Below are positions 33,869-44,968 of a DNA stretch of 64,000 bases, in pieces. Origin of the DNA: Erinaceus europaeus (taxonomy: Eukaryota > Chordata > Mammalia > Eulipotyphla > Erinaceidae); NCBI RefSeq assembly GCF_950295315.1, contig NC_080185.1, forward strand, positions 44,931,237 through 44,995,236, given 5' to 3'. Made by a program: the position numbers and the translations under genes. Below the pieces are notes generated by a model. The model searched no databases. It was given only the letters and a program-made list of their open reading frames with translations, and was not told where the DNA came from. Position 1 is the stretch's first letter. Each line of letters starts with the position of its first letter.

Positions 33869-34312
33869 TTATTGGTGAGGTTAGTGGATCACTGTACAAT
33901 TATTGACACATGGGTGCAGTTTTATCTTCCCATGATAAGTGTCTGCAAAACACTCTGACCCCAATTTAGTTGCTTTGCTACCATCATGCACCTGGACCCC
34001 AACGTTCAGCCAGCCCCCTTCCCGCTCCTTCCCCAGTGCTCCTGTTTTTGATGCAGTGCACCAAACCCAGTCCAAATTTTACTTTGTGATCTCCCTTTCT
34101 GTCCTTATTTCCTATATTCCACCCATGAGTGAGACCATCCGGTATTCATTCTTCTCCTTTTAGCTTATTTCACTTAGCATGATTCCTTAATGTTCCATCC
34201 AGGATGAAGTGAAGGAAATGGCCGGCTACATCATTTTAACAGCTGAATATTATTCCACTGTGCATATATACAGCACATTTCTTAGCCAGTCATCTGTTGT
34301 TGGACACCTGTG
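33869..34312 (-). mobile_element. L1 ORF2 end and 3'UTR fragment
   Basis: The reverse strand encodes the ORF2 C-terminal region (plus strand CCATGAGTGAGACCATCCGG, TAGCTTATTTCACTTAGCAT, AATATTATTCCACTGTGCAT). It starts in the short-type 3'UTR (ACTGTACAATTATTGACACA). Confidence 0.75.
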
Positions 34313-34599
34313 TTTTTTAAATATTTATTTTATTTATTTATTCCCTTTTGTTGCCATTATTGTTTTATTGTTGTAGTTATTATTGTTGTTGTCGTTGTTG
34401 GATAGGACAGAGAGAAATGGAGAGAGGTGGGGAAGACAGAGAGGAGGAGAGAAAGATAGACACCTGCAGACCTGCTTCACCGCCTGTGAAGCGACTCCTC
34501 TGCAGGTGGGGAGTCGGGGGCTCTAACCGGGATCCTTACACTGGTCCTTGTGCTTTGCCCCACATGTGCTTAACCCGCTGCACTACAGCCTGACTCCCG
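34313..34599 (-). mobile_element. SINE A (ERI-like)
   Basis: Reverse copy at the edge of the L1 fragment. Core ACTCCTCTGCAGGTGGGGAG, head CTACAGCCTGACTCCC. Confidence 0.92.
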
Positions 34600-34649
34600 T
34601 TCATAAGAAGTTTTTACCTATTGACACAGTGAAACCTTAAATGCTTTTT

Positions 34650-34873
34650 TACATCTTATTTTTATTTTTGTTTTTATTTGTTTACTATTGGACAGAGACA
34701 GAGAGCAATTGAGAGAGTACAGAGATGTAGAGAAAGAGAGAGACAGAGAGATACCTGTAGCACTGCTTCACCACTCACAAAGCTTTCCGCCTGCAGGTGA
34801 GGACCAGGGGCTTGAACCTGTGTCCTTGAGCACTGTAATGTGAACCCTTAACCAGATGCTCCCTTGCCTGGCC
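34650..34873 (-). mobile_element. SINE B
   Basis: Reverse copy: GAGATACCTGTAGCACTGC, AAAGCTTTCCGCCTGCAGGT, GGGGCTTGAACCTGTGTCC and CCCTTGCCTGGCCC head. Confidence 0.88.
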
Positions 34874-34875
34874 CG

Positions 34876-34918
<43 letters not shown>

Positions 34919-34921
34919 TAT
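34874..34921. repeat. (TTTA)n microsatellite
   Basis: About eleven TTTA units directly at the head of the preceding SINE. Confidence 0.92.
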
Positions 34922-35534
34922 ATGCACAATTCTGGGACTCTTATAACCTTATTCTTCTACTGATAATCCAAGTTTCCATATTCTTCTTCCTTAACCTTTT
35001 TCACCACTCCTTTGAGGTCTAGTTTGAGTGCCTTCTTCTTTGGGAAGCTTGTACTGTGTATAGCAAAGGGATGAATTCTCATCTCTCTCCAAACCAGAAC
35101 ATTGGTGACAAACACTTCTAGTTATTGTGCCAGAGTATTTGGAACTTTTTTTTTTTTTCCTGTCTGCAAGGCCAGACATTATGTCTCATATCCTTGCATC
35201 CCCCCACAGAAACTACACAGTGTGATGTACATAGGAGAACATCAGAAGATATTAATTGAATCAACTCATGCATGCCGTGTATTTGATTATAGTCTTTTAG
35301 GAAGGGAAATGACATCATCTGGGTCTTAGGCAAAGGTGGCAGTTAGGCACACAATTTAATTAATCAACTCTGTGCTTCTGAGTGACCATGAATATGTTTG
35401 AAGAAATATATCTGAATTGAAAGTTTGGTCTGGCTATGAAAGAGCTCAGAAATCTCACTTGCTGCAGAAAGTTTTATTATAATTCAGTAAACAGTTTGAG
35501 TCTAATTTTGTTTTCCATTTTTTTAAACAGTTTA
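34922..35534. other. Unique sequence
   Basis: No family recognised; T12 run at 35148-35159. Open frames on both strands are short and domain-free. Confidence 0.4.
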
Positions 35535-35671
35535 AAAATATTTTATTTATTATTTCATTGGACAAAGTCAGCATAATATTCCCCTTCACAGGTTGGCACT
35601 TGGGTCTTGAAATTAGATTCTTGAACATGGTAGCATGTACAGTTAACTGAGTCTGCTATCACCCAGCCCCA
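35535..35671 (-). mobile_element. SINE (B/D-like), degenerate
   Basis: Reverse: AAATATTTTATTTATTATTT tail complement, CACTTGGGTCTTGAAATTAG and TGCTATCACCCAGCCCC head. Subtype unclear. Confidence 0.5.
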
Positions 35672-35725
35672 AGTCCAATTTTCATGCCAGGTTCTGTTTT
35701 AGTATCAGTAAGAAAGAAATGATTG

Positions 35726-35938
35726 GAGCCAGGTGGTAGTGCACCTAGTTAAGTGCACACAGTGCAGTGCCCAAAGCCTTGGGGTCAAGCCTCTAGTCCC
35801 CACCTGCAGGGAGAAAGCTTTACAAGTGGTGGAGCAGGACTGAAGGTGTCTCTCTGTCTCTTTCTCTCTCTGTCTTCCCCTCCTCTCTCAATTTCTCTCT
35901 GTCTTTATTCATTGATAAATAAAAGATAAACAACATAT
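35726..35938 (+). mobile_element. SINE B
   Basis: Head GGAGCCAGGTGGTAGTGCAC, CTAGTTAAGTGCACACAG, GGGAGAAAGCTTTACAAGTG and a TTGATAAATAAAAG tail. Confidence 0.9.
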
Positions 35939-35952
35939 TTGAAAATAAGTAT

Positions 35953-36262
35953 TGGGAGTCGGGTGATAGTGCAGCAGGTTAAGCACAGGTGGTGCAAAGT
36001 GCAAGGACGGCAGCGTAAGGATCCCGGTTCCAGCCCCTGGCTCCCCACCCGCAGGGGAGTCGCTTCACAGGCTGGTGAAGCAGGTCTGCAGGTGTCTTTC
36101 TCTCCTCCTCTCTGTCTCCTCCTCCTCTCTCCATTTCTCTCTGTCCTATCCAACAATGACAACATCAATAACAACAATAAAACAACAGGTCAACAAAAGG
36201 GAATAAATAAATATTTTTAAAAAACAAGGGCAACAAAAGGGAAAAAATAAATAATATAAAAA
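35953..36262 (+). mobile_element. SINE A (ERI-like) with duplicated tail
   Basis: Head TGGGAGTCGGGTGATAGTGC, full core and body. The tail motif CAACAAAAGGGAATAAATA appears, then ACAAGGGCAACAAAAGGG repeats, so the 3' end is partly duplicated. Confidence 0.9.
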
Positions 36263-36921
36263 TAAATATAAAATAAAACTACATTAATCTTTAAATCACT
36301 GGTAAAAATTTAAAAAATAAAAGCAATGATCATGCACATATACATACATTTGTACTCTGGAGTGCCTTAATCCTAGCTACTTATTCCTGTTGCTATCTTC
36401 CATTAAGTTTGTTGATGAATTTGTTGTATAACTTTGAATTCAATTACTCCTTTCCCATGCTCTTCTTGTTCCCTTTTCTCATTGTCACCATGTCTTTCAA
36501 ACATTTGTGAGAAGTCCTTTGTCCTCAGAAATCTCTTCACTGTGATGTGAACACTCATCACAAATTATGCCCAGTACAGCAACGGCTTCCCACAGCTTCT
36601 TTTAATATTGATGGAATTTTACTTTTCCTAGTGAGTAATTTTGTTTCATTTTGATGCCATGTTGAAAGGGAATATAAGGACAAAGTAGATGCATTGGCAC
36701 TGGTTTGTGGACATGCAGATCTTTGTTCTTTTTATGCTTCATAGAAAACTGAGCTTCAGCTCTTTGGTTAGATTTTGATTACTTGCAATGCTGCATGTCA
36801 AACTGACTGACAGCCAGAGCTCCATTACTGTAAGGAACATCCTGCTTGAATATCAGGGGACAATTAATCTAAGATTAATTTGTGGTCAGGATACCTGCAG
36901 CTAACAATTAAAGTCACAGAC
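36263..36921. other. Unique sequence
   Basis: No family recognised; AAATAAA-rich at the start from the SINE tail. Confidence 0.4.
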
Positions 36922-37040
36922 CCCTTTTAAAAATTTTATTTATAAAAAGAAACACTGACAAAACCATAGGATAAGAGGATAACTCCATACAATTCCTATC
37001 ACCAGAACTTCATATACCATCCCCACCCTTGATAGCTTTC
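36922..37040 (-). mobile_element. L1 3'UTR end, very short copy
   Basis: Reverse: AATTTTATTTATAAAAAGAA, CAAAACCATAGGATAAGAGG and CCATCCCCACCCTTGATAGC. A severely 5'-truncated insertion (about 120 bp). Confidence 0.75.
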
Positions 37041-37339
37041 CTTTCTATATGCTTTGGATTTACTGCATGTGAGACTGGTGAACCTGACATGGTTCCAAGG
37101 ATCAATAATATAATATAGATGTTTGCTGTATTTCAAACGAAATTGACCAATATTAATTTAAACCATAAACTACACTTAAGAAACTCAAATGTCAAAGTTT
37201 TTGAAATAAGAAATGAACTAAACAATACCTCTCCTTTCTAACCAAGCACTGCTTCAACTATTTTTAATTAAAGCTTCCTAAATATAACTCTTACCTTTGT
37301 AGAACAAGGATGCAGTTGGAATTTTTTGCTAAATTTTTA

Positions 37340-37475
37340 AAAGGCTTATTTATTTTTTAATAGGGTACAGAGGAATTAATGGGGGGAGGAAGAAAGAAAG
37401 AAAGAGAAACCTGTAGCCCTGCTTCTCCACTCATGAAGCGTTTCTCCTACAGGTCGGGTCCGGGGGCTTGAGCTA
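37340..37475 (-). mobile_element. SINE B fragment
   Basis: Reverse: GAAACCTGTAGCCCTGCTTC, ACTCATGAAGCGTTTCTCC, GGGTCCGGGGGCTTGAGC. The head is missing. Confidence 0.7.
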
Positions 37476-37744
37476 AATTAAAAAAAAACATAAAGTCATA
37501 TTAATAAGTTATGCTATTGTTGGAAAAGAAGAAATTAAATACTCAGACTTGAAGCTGACCTAGTTTCAAGATGCAAGCAAATGTGAAAGTTAATGAAAAG
37601 GCAATCAGAATTGGAAAAGCTCTGGGTTTGTTGCAGTCTTGGAAATAGCTGAAATGGAATTGAGAGAATGGAGACATCACCATGACAGGAGATTTTTGAG
37701 GAGTAATTATACCTCTAAAATAGCAATAAAGAGTCCAGGTCAAG

Positions 37745-38037
37745 GCAGTTAGGTTGTAGAGCAGCAGGTTAAGCGCACGTGGCGAGAAGCGCAAGGACTA
37801 GTATGAGGATCCCGGTTCCAGCCCCTGGCTCCCCACCTGCAGGGGCATCGCTTCACAAGCAGTGAAGCAGGTCTGCAGGTGTCTGTCTTTCTCTCCCTCT
37901 CTCTGTCTTCCCTTCCTCTCTCCATTTCTCTCTGTCCTATCTAACAACGACGACATCAATAACAACAACAATAATAACTACAACAACAATAAAATAAAAG
38001 GGGACAACAAACGGGAAAATAAATATAAAAAAATTAA
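37745..38037 (+). mobile_element. SINE A (ERI-like)
   Basis: Head GCAGTTAGGTTGTAGAGCAG, full core and a GGGAAAATAAATATAAAAA tail. AGAGTCCAGGTCAAG before and AGAGTCCCGATCAAG after form the target duplication. Confidence 0.9.
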
Positions 38038-38052
38038 GAGAGTCCCGATCAA

Positions 38053-38964
38053 GAAAATTAATCAGTTATATGGAGATAACTAAGTATATCATTGAGGACC
38101 TTGTATTTTTGGTCTGTGACTCCTGTGTTGTCAGCTCTGGGTAATCACATCTGGCAGGTCACCTCTCATGAAGGGTGAGAACAGAAATTGGTTGTCTAAC
38201 CACATCTTTGATTGGCATGTCTGTCTGAACTCTGTGTTTGCCTGCTGTGAATCCAAATCTGACCATGAACTCCCAACTTGGCCTAGTCATGGAAGAAATA
38301 AAGATCATTGTTGATCTGAGCAAGTCAAACCCCAGGATGCTTTAGAGTTCTGGCAGTTAATTGATATCTGCTGGGTGTCATTTGTGATGCCAGACAGGCT
38401 TAGTGAAAAAAGATGGCCAGTGATTTTTCTCCCCAACATTTTACAAAATACTTAGCATCATTCAAAATTTGATGTCATTCCTTATGATAAGTTTCTCCTC
38501 TTGACATTATCCCTCCTTCCTTGGAACAGTTTATAAGCACGATGCTTTTGGATGGGATTTAGTTTTTTACTTTGATTCTCCGAGGGCTAGACTACACATA
38601 TTGAGTATAAGATCACTCCATGCTATTACATAGTTTGAAAATGTGTTGTTACAAGGGTGTATTATAGCCCTCAACCCCCTTTTTCCCTGTCATGCATCAT
38701 GTAACTGCTGGGGAGGAAGGAAGGATTTGAAGCAAAGAATTTCATTTAGTTTAGACAACTTTTTTCTTTCATCCAGTAAGAGCTACTTGTATGCAATAGA
38801 AAAATCTGATAATGTATATAAGCACAGGATGAAAATAATGATTGTATTTAATAAATATGGAACAGAAACCATTGTGCTAGATTGTATATTTTAGTGCGAT
38901 TGCGTACTTCCCGTGTTTCATAAAGATTGAATATTATAGATACTATCAGTATTTATAAAAAAAT
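38053..38964. other. Unique sequence
   Basis: No repeat family recognised; the 83-codon frame at 38643-38894 has no domain. Confidence 0.4.
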
Positions 38965-39095
38965 AATAATAACCTGGAGGTTACATAAGAGGTAAAACAT
39001 ACCCCTTGCATGTGTGATGCCCCAGGTTCAATTCCTGAGACAGTATGTGAATAATGCCTCAGTCTCTCTTTCTCTCAATAAAATAAATGCATCAT
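38965..39095 (+). mobile_element. SINE D-like, degenerate
   Basis: CCTGGAGGTTACATAAGAGG, ATGCCCCAGGTTCAATTCCT and a TCTCTCAATAAAATAAATG tail. Confidence 0.6.
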
Positions 39096-39989
39096 TTCAA
39101 CTAATAATGAAAATTATAGTGACATTCATATGATTTGTGGGGCATTGTAAAATCTGCTGCTTTGTTTAATAGTTCTATTTTATTTTAATAACTGTGGCCA
39201 TAGTACCAAAGAGCATAGCTAGAATATTTCTCTTCATTACTTGTTCTGTTCTTTCTCTGAGATTGCTCAGCCAGGTACTCAGCAGAAATGCCCCTGTACA
39301 AGATGTTTATATTCAACACTTTTTTAAAAAATAGGGGTGCATTCTGATTGCCTGATTCCCATACTGTTCAATTGCTTAATAACTGAATATTACTTTGACT
39401 GTTACAAGAAATCTTAAGATGCTAGAAAATGTGACATGGATATTGGAATTGGGCTACAAGCTGTTTAGCAAAAGCCTGCCATGTGCTAGATGTCCATGGG
39501 AAATGCCATGTGTAGGTCTCCCTGTCTTACAAAGACTTTGTAGGGTGTTTGGTGCTCCTACCAAGACAGATAACTAACAGTGCTGCTACTCTATGCTGAT
39601 TTTGTTAATTAGCAAATGAATAGTCTTCTCCTGTAGATACCTGAATTCTGAAGTCTGGGATCAGAAGTGAAGGCTTCCAGGAGGAGAAAATAATCCCAGT
39701 TGGAGCAGACAGGATGAGGAAAGAAGTGAATAAAAAAAAAAGGGTCTGGTGTACTCATGAAACTTCAAGGTTAGTTTTTCTTTTATATTGAGTCTCTGGA
39801 TTTTATCCTTGCAGATTGCCTTTCCTGGGCTCCCTTGCCAAATAGTTTCCCCACAGATTTGACCCATCAGAGACACTTAGGGATTGAACAACTGGAGAGA
39901 GTCATTGTGATATCCTACCCATCTGCTTTAATTTGATTTTTCTGCCAGTGGGCTTTATCTCCTCAATGATCCTAGTTCTTATATGGAGA
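39096..39989. other. Unique sequence
   Basis: No repeat family recognised; A-run at 39730-39741. Confidence 0.4.
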
Positions 39990-40118
39990 GTCCAAGAGAG
40001 TGGGGAAATAGCATAAAGGTTATGCAAGAAGATTGTCCTACCTAGCCTCCAACCTTTTAAGTTCAGTCCCCTGCCTGAGGAGTATTCTGGTAAAAAAATA
40101 AAGAAAGAAAAAGAAAAA
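39990..40118 (+). mobile_element. SINE C
   Basis: GAAATAGCATAAAGGTTATG, TTTAAGTTCAGTCCCCTGCC and GTATTCTGGTAAAAAAATAA. An L1 ORF2-like scrap (TTAAGTGAGATAAGCCAGAA) follows at 40142. Confidence 0.7.
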
Positions 40119-40584
40119 GGTATTTACTGAAAGGAAACCTGTTAAGTGAGATAAGCCAGAAGGAGAAGCAAGGCAGGAGAAGGGAAATTTTTTCGTGAAG
40201 CTTGGGCTGGGTAAGGTGCATTGCAGCAAAACCAAAGACTCTGGTCATGGGGGAGATAGAAAAAGGCCCCCCAGGAACTCAATGTGAATAGCCTCCGGTT
40301 GGTTGATGGTGGAAGCTGTATGCAGAGAGCTATGGAGATAAGAAATTGTACTTAAGTATCAACAACTGTTCTGTGAACCATTATTGCCCAGAAAAAATGA
40401 TTTGGGAAAAAAAACAAACAAACAAAAAACTCCATCTTCTTGGGAGTGATCCCTCCACTAAGTTCCTAGTTCATTCCTGTTTCCCTGGCTCATATAATAC
40501 CATTTCCTGAATTTGTCCATCAACCCTATGCGGGATGTCAGCTTCTTACACTTACTAAATGTCAAGTGGCCCTTGTCTTCCACT

Positions 40585-40853
40585 ATTTTTCTTTGTTCTC
40601 TTTCTCCTTTCTTCCCACCCCCACCAGTATACTATCACTGGGGCTCAGTGCCTACATGACTCCCCTTTTCCTACAGCCATTGTTTTTTGTCCTTTGATAG
40701 AGCCTGAGAGAGGCAAAGAGACAGAAGGAATGAGGGATAACTGCAGTACTGCTCAACTGCTGGTGAAAATTTCCCCTCTGCTGATGGGGACCATTGGCTT
40801 GAACCTCATGGTAATGTGTGCACTGTACCTTGTGTTCCACCACCTAGCCCCCT
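40585..40853 (-). mobile_element. SINE B, long form with 3' module
   Basis: Reverse copy starting with a diverged 3' module (TATCACTGGGGCTCAGTGCC). The TCCCCTCTGCTGATGGGGAC core and CCACCACCTAGCCCCC head follow. It shows that SINE B, like SINE A, exists with this 3' extension. Confidence 0.7.
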
Positions 40854-40949
40854 TGGGTCCTTTTGAGGTGGGGGAGACGGAGAGGAGATAAGTGTTTTGT
40901 ATGTTCTGTTTTCTTTCAACAAATTAAGCCTCAAAAGTAGAATAATTAG

Positions 40950-41202
40950 GGTACAACTTAATTGGATTTTTATAAGGAACTTCATCCTCATCCTGTTCAC
41001 ACTGGCGTATTGCACCAAAGTAAAAGACTCTGGGGTGGGTGGGTGGGGAGAATACAGGTCCATGAAGGATGATAAATGACATAGTGGGAGTTGTATTGTT
41101 AAATGGGAAACTGGGGAATGTTATGCATGTACAAACTATTGTATTTACTGTTGAATGTAAAACATTAATTCCCCAATAAAGAAATAAATTTAAAAAAAAG
41201 AA
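40950..41202 (+). mobile_element. L1 short-3'UTR end
   Basis: Contains TATTGCACCAAAGTAAAAGA, GGGTGGGTGGGGAGAATAC and AACTGGGGAATGTTATGC. It ends at a canonical signal CCCCAATAAAGAAATAAATT. This is the reference short 3' end of the window. Confidence 0.8.
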
Positions 41203-41335
41203 TAGGAAAGCTATCAGTGGAGGGGATGGGATACAGAGATCTGGTGGTGAGAATTGTGTGGAGTTGTACCCTTCTTATCCTACAGTTTTGTTAATGTCTC
41301 CTTTTTTAAATAAATAAAATAAATTTTTTTAAAAA
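41203..41335 (+). mobile_element. L1 long-3'UTR end, short copy
   Basis: Only the last 130 bp: GAATAGGAAAGCTATCAG, GGTGGTGAGAATTGTGTGG, TTATCCTACAG and AAATAAATAAAATAAA tail. It inserted right at the poly-A of the preceding L1. Confidence 0.8.
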
Positions 41336-41431
41336 GTTGTTGACAATGTGTATAGGGATCCAGATTATATTACACGCCTGTTTTCTTTATTTTCTTACTA
41401 TCTATTTATGGAGTACTGATTTATCTCCATA

Positions 41432-41643
41432 TTTTAAAAAAATTATCTTTATTTACTGGATAGAGACAGTCAGAAATCGAGAGGGTAGGGGGAGATAGAG
41501 AGGGAAAGAGAAAGAGAGACACCTGCAGCCCTACTTCACCACTTGCAAAGCTTTCCTTCTGCAGGTGGGGACCGGGGGCTCGAACCTAGGTCCTTGTGCA
41601 CTGTAACATATGTGTTCAACCAGATGCACCACCACCTGGCACC
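41432..41643 (-). mobile_element. SINE B
   Basis: Reverse: GACACCTGCAGCCCTACTTC, AAAGCTTTCCTTCTGCAGGT, CACCACCACCTGGCACCC. CCATATTTTAAA and CCATATTTTTTAAA flank it. Confidence 0.9.
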
Positions 41644-41739
41644 CATATTTTTTAAATATAGTGTTACTAAACAAAATTCACTTAAATAAGACTTTGAGAA
41701 TTAGAAAGAGATTACAGTAACATTCATCATACGCTTTCA

Positions 41740-41806
41740 TGAGCCCTGGACACAAGCAAGGCATGCACTCTACCCCCTTAGAGTCAGCTTCCTAACCTCT
41801 AGGATT
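41740..41806 (-). mobile_element. SINE D-like relic
   Basis: CATGAGCCCTGGACACAAGC, GGCATGCACTCTACCCCC: a decayed tRNA-like head in reverse. Confidence 0.4.
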
Positions 41807-42002
41807 CATTTTTTCTGATGATGAGTTTCCTCAAATCCGGAATGGGGTGAGTCATAACAGCTCCTTTATTGTAATATTCATGAGGATTATGGGTAATAGG
41901 ACTTAAAAACGCATGGCAGTGATTGACTCAATTATTTATCTGCAACATTTGGTTGGTAGATGATTCATTTGATTAGCCAACTTTTTTTCTTTTCTTTTTT
42001 TT

Positions 42003-42510
42003 CGATTTTTATTTATAAAATGGAAATATTGACAAGACTAGAAGAGAGGTACAATTCCACACAGTGCTTCCCCAACTGCACTCCATATCCAATCCTGTCC
42101 CTTGATAGCTTCCCTATTCTTTATCCCTCTGGGAGTATGGACCCAGGATTATTGTGGGGTGCAGAAGGTGGGAGGTCTAGCTTCTGTTATTGCTTCTCTG
42201 CTGAACATGGGCATTGACAGGCCGATAGTACTCCCAGCCTGTCTCTCTCTTTCCCTAGTGGGGCAGGGCTCTGGGGAAGCAGGACTTCAAGACACATGGT
42301 GAGGTCGTCTTCCTAGGGAAGTCAGGTTAGCATCATGGTATCATCTGGAACCCGGTGGCTGAAAAAGAGTTAAGATATAAAGCAGAACAAATTGTAGACT
42401 AATCATGAACCTAAGGGCAAGAGTATTGTAGATGAAGATTTAGGGCCTCCATTATGGAAAAAGCTAGTAGGTCTATTTTAGGTATATTCTAAGAGGCCCA
42501 TGACTATTAT
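42003..42510 (-). mobile_element. L1 long-3'UTR end, 5'-truncated
   Basis: Reverse: GATTTTTATTTATAAAATGG, GGGAGTATGGACCCAGGATT, CATTGACAGGCCGATAG, ending GGCCCATGACTATT where the next L1 tail starts. Confidence 0.78.
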
Positions 42511-44625
42511 TTTTTTTTAATTTTTTTATCAATTATTATATATTCACAAGAAATACTGACAAGACCAAAAGATTAGAGGGCTACAATTCCACACAATTTC
42601 CATCACCAAAACTCCATATACAATCCCCTCCCCTGATAGCTTTCCTATTTTTTATCCCTCTGGGAGTATGGACCCAGGATCATTATGGGGTGCAGAAGGT
42701 GGAAGGTCTGGCTTCTGTAATTGCTTCCCTGATGAATATGGGCATTGACAGGTCGACCCATAATCCCACCCTGTCTCTCTATTTCCCTAGTGAGACAGGG
42801 ATCTGGGGAGGTGGGGCTCTACCACACATTGGTGGGGTTGTCTGCCCAGCAAAGTCAGGCTGGCATCATGATAGCATCTGGAACCTGGAGGCTGAAAAAG
42901 TTAAGATATAAAGCAGAACAAATTGTTGACTAATTATGAACCTGAGGACAAGAATATGGCGAATGAATATTTGGGGTCTCCATTTTGGAAAAAGCTAGTA
43001 GATCTATTTTAGGTATATTCCAAGAGGACCCATGACCCTGCTAGTTTTTGCCTGAGCCTGACATCTAATATGCAGTTGACCTAAGTTATTGTTTGGGGAG
43101 ATAGTGTCATAGTTGGAAAAAGGATTAGAAAGCTGGATCAGGGAAGAGAGTAGCTACCAAATATGGGGAAAGTATATAAATATTGTTAACTATAAACTCC
43201 ATTAATTTTTTTGGGGACCCATATTCAGCACAGGAGCCTATGTAACCTCTCCATCCCTGTAAATCTGAGCTCACATTCAGTGGTCATGGCTAGGAATGGA
43301 ACGTTCCAGATGGCACCAATTTCATGATCTGTCTTCCTTGGTGTTAGGTAGAGTATATTGTCCAACCTCCTTTTGGAGAATGGAACATTTCCTACCATTG
43401 TTGATCCACATTGAGGGCAAGGTCCTATAGGGGCCCACAAAGGGGTCCATTATGTTGTTACTGATGGAGATGACGAGTGACAGTGGTGAGAGGGATCTGT
43501 TAGAGGTCTAGGCCCATAGTGTCTATGTGGGAATCCCAGGACTCCTTGACTAGGGCCCCCGGTAATGGGGTGTCCTAGTAGTGACTGAAGAGTATTCTGG
43601 TCATTAAAGTATGCTGGTCTCTGAGTCGGGCAGTAGCACAGTGGGTTAAGCATACGTGGCATAAAGTAGGCTGGCTTGCCCTTATCCAACTTTTGTAGTC
43701 CTTACTTTGTCTGACAAGGTTAGCTGAGGAGTGATTGAGGGAAGTAAACTAGGAAGTAGGTTAGGTGGGTGTCTAGGTCTAAGTAGAAACGATTTCATTA
43801 GGTATTTTAAGGTGTCTTCTTAGTTCTTTCTACTTGCTTGTTTCATTTTTTGACTCACTGCAAATTATTGTGCTCTTTTGCTTTAAGGTATATATTTTCC
43901 CCTAACTTACAAATACATTTACATATGCCCTATCTAATGGGCCCTTGTTTATATGTAGGTTTTTAGGTTTTGTTAAGAAGTGCACCAACCGATAAGCAGT
44001 TAAGGAGTCCTATGAGCTAGGAAAGATCTTACCAGAGTAATGAAGCTGAAGGGTTGACATTCCACTCCTGAAGTCTCTGGACACAGTTGGAAGTGAAGCA
44101 TGCCAAGGTGGTACTGGTTGCATTGCTTAGGCTGGAATCAGCAGATGCAGTTTCATTTGGTATGAATTTAGAGAAGCATGCAGGAAAGTGAGCCCCATCT
44201 TAGAGATTCAACGACTGGGGGATGTATGGGCTTTATAAGAGAAAGGGGTAGAAGGTTCCTGCTGTCTTAGGGTTTAAGAAGGCAATAGATAGTTATTGTT
44301 ATAACCAAAGTACTTGGCAATTGAGTTAACTTTGAAAATCCCTTTGTTATCATTTGCTGTATTATACAAGTCCTCACCATAATTTATGTCTTTTGATGCT
44401 ATTTATATACAGCTGTATATTGTAAAGTAAAGCCACCAGTTGCTTCTGTTCTCCCTGGTCTAAGCTTTTAGGAGATTTAATATTTCAAAGAACAAGTCAT
44501 CATTAGAATTGTATTAACAATTTGAGCCTACTGTTAAAATTCAATCTGATTACCAACTTGAAGTTTTAAGTGCTTAGATTGGAGGAAGATATACTCAGAG
44601 CTATTGTCTATGCATCAAAAAGTTT
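42511..44625 (-). mobile_element. L1 long 3'UTR, near-complete (about 2.1 kb)
   Basis: Reverse copy with an A-rich tail complement, GGCTACAATTCCACACAAT, GGGAGTATGGACCCAGGATC, CCCATGACCCTGCTAG, GGGGCCCACAAAGGGGTC, CATGCCAAGGTGGTACTG and CCACCAGTTGCTTCTG. It then reaches the segment ACTTGAAGTTTTAAGTGCTT, which on the copy at 57.9 kb lies close to ORF2. It gives the best measure of the 3'UTR length. Confidence 0.8.
43621..43667 (+). mobile_element. Tailless 5' fragment of SINE A
   Basis: Only the first 45 or so bases of SINE A (GAGTCGGGCAGTAGCACAGT, GGGTTAAGCATACGTGGC) sit inside the L1 3'UTR with no body or tail. AAAGTATGCTGGTCT before and AAAGTAGGCTGGCTT after look like a target duplication. 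Confidence 0.7.
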
Positions 44626-44689
44626 GAGTCATTCAATCCATTTTCCCCCTGTCTTATTAAATAGTTATTTGTGAGACTTTAAGTTAACA

Positions 44690-44817
44690 GGAGTATATAT
44701 TAACACCAGAGTACTGCTTAACTGTGATTTCTGGTTGTGTAAGGGATTGAATTTGGAACTTTTCAGCCGGAGGCATGAGTGTCTCTTTGCATAAACGTTA
44801 TATAATCTACTTCCACT
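44690..44817 (-). mobile_element. SINE C
   Basis: Reverse: CCAGAGTACTGCTTAACTGT, GGGATTGAATTTGGAACTT, TTGCATAAACGTTATATAAT. Confidence 0.75.
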
Positions 44818-44825
44818 GTCAATCA

Positions 44826-44968
44826 ACTTTTTGAAAGATTTATTTTATTTATTACATATGACAGAGACAGAACCAACCCAGACCACCACTCTGGTACATG
44901 TGGTGCTGGCTATTAGACCAGGAACCTGATCCATACCAGTCCAATGCTCTAGCTATGCCCCTGGCCAC
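44826..44968 (-). mobile_element. SINE D
   Basis: Reverse: AAGATTTATTTTATTTATTA tail complement, CCACTCTGGTACATGTGGTG, CCAATGCTCTAGCTATGCCC. Confidence 0.7.
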
